Origin: CAYMJV01 sp964390545
GTDB lineage: Bacteria > Desulfobacterota > BSN033 > UBA1163
Direction: 5' to 3'
DNA length: 35,332 nucleotides
NCBI GenBank assembly: GCA_964390545.1
Contig: CAYMJV010000027.1
Span: 1 to 35,332 of the forward strand
Below are positions 31,163 through 35,332 of the stretch, piece by piece. The notes under the pieces were generated by a model. That model saw only the letters and a list, made by a program, of their open reading frames with translations. It was not told where the DNA came from and did no database searches. The position numbers and the translations under genes are program-made. How positions within the stretch are numbered: the stretch's first letter is position 1; each line of letters begins with the position of its first letter.

Positions 31163-33112
31163 TTAAGCTACCAGCCCCTCCACTTCAGATAGCACCTGAT
31201 CCTGGGTGAAATGGTTCTGCCGGGCTGCCTTACTCGGACAAATGGCTGTGCAGGCACCGCAACCTTTGCAAAGGGCTTCGTTCACCACAGAGATTCCCTT
31301 AGCATCCAGAAAATCAATGGCCGAGTAGGGGCAGATCTCAATGCACAGTTTACAACCAGCACAAAGGTCAGGATCAATGGTTGCTGTGGTGGGTTCAACC
31401 TCGATCTCTCCTTGGTTGGACAGGGATATCGCTTCAGCTGCAGCGGCAGAACCCTGGGCCACCGTGTCTGGAATATCTTTGGGTCCCTGGCAGCATCCTG
31501 CCAGAAAGATCCCATCGACATTCGTGGATACGGGTCTCAATTTCGGATGGGCCTCCATAAAAAATCGATCTGCACTCTGGCTGATCCCGAACACGTGCGC
31601 AACTTTTTCAGCATCATGGCGGGCTGTTAGACCGGCTCCCAGGACCACCATATCGACGGAGATCTCCAGTGGGGTCCCAAGCAGGGTATCCTCTGCTGCA
31701 ACGACAAGACGGCCATCCTTCTTAAAAATCTCCGACCCCTTTCCCCGGATGAAGTAAACTCCCTCTTCTCGAATTCTCTTGTAGAATTCCTGGTATCCTT
31801 TCCCAAAGGCATTGATATCGATGTAAAACTCGTAGATCTCAGCCCCTGTCTTCTCTTTAGCGAGATGGGCCTGTTTCATTGACGCCATGCAGCAGATTCT
31901 AGAGCAATAGAGGTTCGCATTCTCATCCCGACTTCCTATACAATGGAGAAACGCAATCCCTTTCGGAACGGCTCCATCTTTTAGCAAGACCTCTCCTTGG
32001 GTGGGACCGGATGGACTTGCAAGTCTTTCAAACTGGAGATTGGTGATGACATTCTCACAAACTCCATATCCATATTGGGGGAGAGCATGGGGATCATAGA
32101 GGTCAAATCCCGTAGCAATGATAATGGAACCCACTTCCCTCTCAATAACCTCTTCTTTCTGTTCAAAATCGATGGCCCCTGCCTTACAGGCTTCGACACA
32201 GGACTTCTTACATTTCCCTTTGCTTAAAAAAAGGCAACTTTCCTTATCAACCACTGCCTTAAGAGGGACGGCCTGGGGAAAAGCGATGTAGATCGCCCGG
32301 CGCCTCGCCATACTCTCTTCAAATTCAGAAGGTACTCCTTTTTTCAAAACACAAGCCTCGACACAATCTCCGCAACCCGTGCAACGATTATGATCCACGT
32401 AAGTGGGTTGTCTTCTGATCGCCACCTTAAAATTTCCCACATGACCTTTTACCTCGACCACCTCCGAGCAGACGAAGAGTTCAACATTCTTATTTCGAGC
32501 TACTTCCACAGTTTTCGGTGTGAACATACAGGAGGCGCAGTCCAGAGTCGGGAAGGTCTTATCCAGCTGGGCCATGTGGCCTCCGATATAGGGGGCCCTT
32601 TCAATAAGAGAGACTTTCATTCCCTCATTGGCCATCGTCAAGGCCGCCTGAATCCCAGCGATCCCAGCTCCCATGACCAAAGCCGAAGGTTTAATCTCAA
32701 CTTTTCTCGCTGTAAGAGCTTCCTGGCGTAAAACCCTTGCTACGGCGGCCCGGAGGATTTGTTTGGCTTTGTCTGTGGCCTTTTCCCGATCCTTATGAAC
32801 CCAGGAGCACTGTTCACGGATATTAGCAATGTTGAGGAAATAAGGATTGAGTCCTTCGGATGAGACAGCATTTCGGAAGGTGACTTCGTGCATTCGTGGG
32901 GAGCAGGCAGCAACGACGACCCGATCAATTGAAAGATCACGAATATCATTTTTGATCAAATCCTGTCCCGGATCAGAGCAGAGGTAACGGTAGTCCCGGG
33001 CGACCATTACTCCGGGGAGAGTCCCCGCAAAACGGGCGAGCTCCTCGCAGTCCACAGCTGCCGCGATATTGGTTCCGCAATGACAGATATAAACGCCGAT
33101 CTTTTGTTTCAT
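31163..33112 (-). CDS. hdrA: HdrA-like heterodisulfide reductase flavoprotein
   Basis: A 649-residue HdrA family iron-sulfur flavoprotein. The FAD fold motif GAGIAG is at 148-153. The HdrA-specific LDCASCMFTPKTVE (about 190-203) and CIGSRDENANLYCSRICCMA (391-410) are intact. Cysteine sets at C244-x2-C247-x2-C250-x3-C254 and C293/C301/C305/C309 are inserted in the flavin region. Two C-terminal ferredoxin motifs (C584/587/590/594 and C615/618/621/625) complete a four-cluster protein. HdrA is the flavin-based bifurcation subunit of heterodisulfide reductases. Here its partner is the adjacent HdrC-HdrB-like fusion, and EtfBA and acyl-CoA dehydrogenase are co-oriented. I see no separate HdrB, HdrC or MvhD gene within the window. 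The ATG lacks a clear Shine-Dalgarno. Confidence 0.93.
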   Translation of the reverse strand: MKQKIGVYICHCGTNIAAAVDCEELARFAGTLPGVMVARDYRYLCSDPGQDLIKNDIRDLSIDRVVVAACSPRMHEVTFRNAVSSEGLNPYFLNIANIREQCSWVHKDREKATDKAKQILRAAVARVLRQEALTARKVEIKPSALVMGAGIAGIQAALTMANEGMKVSLIERAPYIGGHMAQLDKTFPTLDCASCMFTPKTVEVARNKNVELFVCSEVVEVKGHVGNFKVAIRRQPTYVDHNRCTGCGDCVEACVLKKGVPSEFEESMARRRAIYIAFPQAVPLKAVVDKESCLFLSKGKCKKSCVEACKAGAIDFEQKEEVIEREVGSIIIATGFDLYDPHALPQYGYGVCENVITNLQFERLASPSGPTQGEVLLKDGAVPKGIAFLHCIGSRDENANLYCSRICCMASMKQAHLAKEKTGAEIYEFYIDINAFGKGYQEFYKRIREEGVYFIRGKGSEIFKKDGRLVVAAEDTLLGTPLEISVDMVVLGAGLTARHDAEKVAHVFGISQSADRFFMEAHPKLRPVSTNVDGIFLAGCCQGPKDIPDTVAQGSAAAAEAISLSNQGEIEVEPTTATIDPDLCAGCKLCIEICPYSAIDFLDAKGISVVNEALCKGCGACTAICPSKAARQNHFTQDQVLSEVEGLVA

Positions 33113-33126
33113 AAATAGAAATAAAA

Positions 33127-33220
33127 AGGTTCTGGGGGTCTAGGGTTCTAGGGGTTAAATGAAAAGAAATAATTTTTTCTAAATTCTTGAACCCTTGGCT
33201 CCTTGAATCCTCGGATCCTA
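33127..33220. repeat. imperfect inverted repeat (TCTAGGGTTCTAGGGGTT family)
   Basis: The left half is purine-rich (GGTTCTGGGGGTCTAGGGTT) and the right half (TTGAACCCTTGGCTCCTTGA) is its degenerate inverse, around an AT-rich centre. It fills the gap between the acyl-CoA dehydrogenase stop and the hdrA start, and may explain the lack of a normal ribosome-binding site there. Confidence 0.45.
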
Positions 33221-33224
33221 TTTT

Positions 33225-34373
33225 CTATGTGATTCCCAAAATGCGGCGGCCAATGGTGAGCTTCTGGATCTCTTTTGTTCCCTCGTAGAGCTCAAGTAGC
33301 TTGGCCGCACGGTAGAAACGTTCGATGGGATAGTCATCGAGGTAACCATATCCGCCATGAAGCTGAAGTGCTTCGTCTACCACTTTGACGGCTACCTGGC
33401 AAGCCCACCATTTCGCCATCGCCGACAGCTGGGTGTTTGCTGTTCCCCGATCGACATACCAACAGGCTTTATGCATCATGTTCCTTGCCGTTTCGATCAG
33501 CGTTGACATCTCAGCCACCTTGAATTGAGTCACTTGAAACGAAGCGATGGTCTTCCCAAACTGTTTTCTCTTTTTCACATAATTGACGGCCTGCTCCAGG
33601 GCGCCTTGTGCAAGCCCTACTGCATGAGCCGCGATAATCACTCTCGAGCGGTCGAGAAAGTCCACCAACTGAAGGAACCCATTCCCTTCGACACCCACTA
33701 GATTTTCATTAGGCACCCTCACATTATTGAAAAAAAGGTTGGCTGTATCTGCCGCACGAATTCCCATCTTCCCGTGGATCTTGTCCGCCTTGTATCCGGG
33801 ACGGTCTGTCTCAACCAGAAGGATACTGTGACGCTTTGATTTGGAGGTTTCTTCGGGATGGGTTAAACAAAAGACCAAAAGGAAATTGGCTTCTGTACCA
33901 TTGCTGATCATTACCTTGCTGCCATTGATCACATACTCATCTCCGACTCTTACCGCTGTGGTCGTCGCAGAAGCTGCATCGCTCCCTGCCTCCGGCTCAG
34001 TAATCGAAAAACCCATGCCCCAATCCCCTTTTGCTATTGGAGGTAGATACTTCTTCTTTTGTTCCTCTGAGCCGTAACGCAGCAGCACTTCTGAGCCAAA
34101 TGCGGTTTGGGCGAGGACTTGGGCCAATCCAGGCTCAGCCCTCCAGAATTCCTCCAAGATAATGGCATGTTCGAAAAGACCTAACCCGAGGCCTCCATAT
34201 TCCTTTTTGATATAAACCCCAATGAAACCCAACTGAGCAGCTTTTTTGATGAGATCTCTTGGATACTCTCCCTTGGCCTCACACTCTTTGCCAATGGGCA
34301 CCAGTTCGCCTTCGGCGAACTCACGAGCAGCTAAACGAATCTGTTTTTGGCGATTGGTCAGTTCAAAGTCCAT
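33225..34373 (-). CDS. acyl-CoA dehydrogenase
   Basis: A 382-residue FAD enzyme that makes the 2,3 double bond in an acyl-CoA and hands electrons to ETF. FAD/substrate motifs include FSITEPEAGSDAAS (about 127-140) and MISNGTEANF. The catalytic base is E364 in YEGTKEIQ, the position of short/medium-chain dehydrogenases. The QLHGGYGYLDDYPIERFYRA block is complete. Length is normal and nothing is missing. A likely promoter (34400-34428) precedes it, and AAAGGGAG lies seven bases before the ATG. It begins the segment hdrA - Fe-S - etfBA, its probable electron-acceptor chain. The chain length or ring substrate cannot be told from sequence. Confidence 0.95.
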   Translation of the reverse strand: MDFELTNRQKQIRLAAREFAEGELVPIGKECEAKGEYPRDLIKKAAQLGFIGVYIKKEYGGLGLGLFEHAIILEEFWRAEPGLAQVLAQTAFGSEVLLRYGSEEQKKKYLPPIAKGDWGMGFSITEPEAGSDAASATTTAVRVGDEYVINGSKVMISNGTEANFLLVFCLTHPEETSKSKRHSILLVETDRPGYKADKIHGKMGIRAADTANLFFNNVRVPNENLVGVEGNGFLQLVDFLDRSRVIIAAHAVGLAQGALEQAVNYVKKRKQFGKTIASFQVTQFKVAEMSTLIETARNMMHKACWYVDRGTANTQLSAMAKWWACQVAVKVVDEALQLHGGYGYLDDYPIERFYRAAKLLELYEGTKEIQKLTIGRRILGIT

Positions 34374-34399
34374 TTATTTACTCCCTTTATGATGCCCCA

Positions 34400-34428
34400 A
34401 TTATAAAATGGAGCATCGGTCTTTACAA
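34400..34428 (-). promoter_or_regulatory. internal promoter before acyl-CoA dehydrogenase
   Basis: On the minus strand TTGTAA (34428-34423) and a perfect TATAAT (34405-34400) are separated by 17 bases. The start site would be near 34393, about 20 bases ahead of the ATG at 34373, leaving the ribosome-binding site intact. The -35 starts immediately after the upstream gene's stop codon. It would let the dehydrogenase/Hdr/Etf block be expressed separately from the crotonase gene. Confidence 0.55.
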
Positions 34429-35247
34429 TTATCTTCGCGTTTTAGATTTTTGAGCCGGAAGAGCCTCGTCATGCTCGGATTTCATCAGAGACATTAATTT
34501 GCTTAGAGCCAATCGATGTTCCTCCGTCTTCATGGCATCGAAAAAGACGACAGCTTCATGCTGTATGACTTGATCCAGAGTGGATTGCATCCCATGGCGT
34601 AGAATTTCTTTTGACTTCTGCACGGCAGTAGGGGGCATGGAGGCAATTTGCTTGGCTATCTTTTTTGCCTCAGGCATGAGTCGGTGGTGTGGAATTACAT
34701 GGTTAATCGCCCCTATTTCTAATGCTTCACGAGCGTCGAAGGGTCTGGCAGTGAAAATAAGCTCTGCAGCTTTGCCATAGCCTATCAGCCTAGGTAGAAA
34801 ATAGGTGCTACAAAATTCCGGGGTGACTCCTATCCGGACAAAAGCAAGGCTAAATTTTGCTTTTTCTGAGGCAAGACGAATATCACACGTAAGGGTTACG
34901 GTAAAACCAAAACCGTAAGCTGGTCCATTGATGGCTGCGATGATTGGTTTGGGGTACTGTATAAAGACCCTGGGGAAATCGATCGACCCGAATCTTGACT
35001 TCTTTTGATCCCCCTTGTCACTTTCTTGAATCTCCACAAATCTGTTAAGATCGGCGCCGGCACAAAAACCTCGACCCCGACCAGTAAGAATCAAAACCCG
35101 GATATTATTATCTTCTTCAGTCTCCTTAAGTGCGTGGATGAGTTCATCCTTCATCGTTTCATTGAGAGCGTTCAAAACGTTAGGCCTGTTCAGATAGATG
35201 AAAGCGATCTCCTCTTCCTTGATTAACTCGATGGCCTTGTATTCCAT
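34429..35247 (-). CDS. crotonase-family enoyl-CoA isomerase-like protein
   Basis: A 272-residue crotonase superfamily protein. The oxyanion-hole segments are FCAGADLNRF (about 61-70) and AAINGPAYGFGF (104-115). Both hydratase glutamates of rat enoyl-CoA hydratase (Glu144 and Glu164) are replaced, by T116 and F136. Instead E144 in G-V-T-P-E-F-C-S-T-Y matches the catalytic Glu of the ECI2-type delta3,delta2-enoyl-CoA isomerases (GxSPEGCSSY). So isomerase or a related activity is more likely than hydratase. AAGGGGAA precedes the ATG. It overlaps the end of an upstream reading frame by 25 bases and is followed by an internal promoter. It probably handles an unsaturated acyl-CoA in the same pathway. 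Confidence 0.88.
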   Translation of the reverse strand: MEYKAIELIKEEEIAFIYLNRPNVLNALNETMKDELIHALKETEEDNNIRVLILTGRGRGFCAGADLNRFVEIQESDKGDQKKSRFGSIDFPRVFIQYPKPIIAAINGPAYGFGFTVTLTCDIRLASEKAKFSLAFVRIGVTPEFCSTYFLPRLIGYGKAAELIFTARPFDAREALEIGAINHVIPHHRLMPEAKKIAKQIASMPPTAVQKSKEILRHGMQSTLDQVIQHEAVVFFDAMKTEEHRLALSKLMSLMKSEHDEALPAQKSKTRR

Positions 35248-35330
35248 TGTTTTCCCCTTTCAAAAAAATCCTGTGGATCGAAATGAGGTTTTGATCTGAA
35301 TCCCTCGACAAGATGTTTGAGGTAGCGATA
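35223..35330 (-). CDS. C-terminal end of an upstream gene (partial)
   Basis: A 35-residue open frame runs in from the window edge and ends at TAA (35223-35225), overlapping the crotonase start by 25 bases. The composition (YRYLKHLVEGFRSKPHFDPQ, then DFFERGKQW) looks like genuine protein rather than out-of-frame noise, and end-to-start overlap is common in such operons. I cannot assign a family. Too short for certainty. Confidence 0.4.
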   Translation of the reverse strand, partial: YRYLKHLVEGFRSKPHFDPQDFFERGKQWNTRPSS

Positions 35331-35332
35331 GA

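Overview
The window looks like a chromosomal segment of an anaerobic, Gram-negative bacterium, most plausibly Desulfobacterota (former Deltaproteobacteria) with a syntrophic or sulfate-reducer-like lifestyle. This is inferred from gene content, not from a search: an HdrA-type flavoprotein, an HdrC/HdrB-type Fe-S protein, EtfBA, acyl-CoA dehydrogenase, acyl-CoA ligases, rubrerythrin, and an unusually dense set of palindromic intergenic repeats. No rRNA, tRNA, CRISPR array, transposase or phage gene was recognised.

Region 1 (1-2260, + strand) holds a small membrane protein, a SerB-like HAD phosphatase and a PAP2-type membrane phosphatase, separated by dispersed repeats. Region 2 (2401-14791, + strand) is a long envelope-type cluster: a DUF4175 coiled-coil membrane protein, an exported gluzincin (peptidase MA-like) with C-terminal TPRs, a MoxR AAA+ ATPase, a DUF58 protein, a BatA-like von Willebrand A (VWA) membrane protein, a DUF4159 protein with a Tat-like signal, and a second large VWA membrane protein. 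Several starts and stops overlap. The MoxR/DUF58/VWA/DUF4159/DUF4175 association recurs in bacteria and is thought to act as a chaperone or envelope-maintenance system, but its substrate is unknown. Two single genes follow: an exported metallo-beta-lactamase-fold protein with altered metal ligands, and a cyclase-family hydrolase.

Region 3 (16699-26410) is an uptake and activation module. A reverse-strand acyl-CoA ligase diverges from livG-livF-(second acyl-CoA ligase)-livH-livM-livK and a DUF169 gene. The second ligase lies inside the ABC transporter operon and overlaps livH by 4 nt, so the imported substrate is probably a carboxylic acid converted to its CoA thioester on entry, rather than an amino acid. 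Rubrerythrin and a PilZ-domain protein follow as single genes.

Region 4 (27814-35330, all - strand, transcribed right to left) is a catabolic operon: the end of an unidentified gene, a crotonase-family protein with an isomerase-like active site, acyl-CoA dehydrogenase, HdrA-like, an HdrC-HdrB-like fused Fe-S protein, EtfB and EtfA. Together these could oxidise acyl-CoA and pass electrons through ETF to an Fe-S/flavin (possibly bifurcating or confurcating) module. A good internal promoter precedes the acyl-CoA dehydrogenase. Four of the gaps in this operon are filled by dispersed imperfect palindromes.

The main points worth a second look are: the Etf-Hdr electron module and a Cys-to-Ser change in its Fe-S subunit; the transporter operon with embedded ligase and DUF169; an in-frame repeat fused into the leader of the exported peptidase; three intact VWA sites and a run of apparently glutamine-amidotransferase-like domains in the MoxR cluster; and at least ten repeat or palindrome families.
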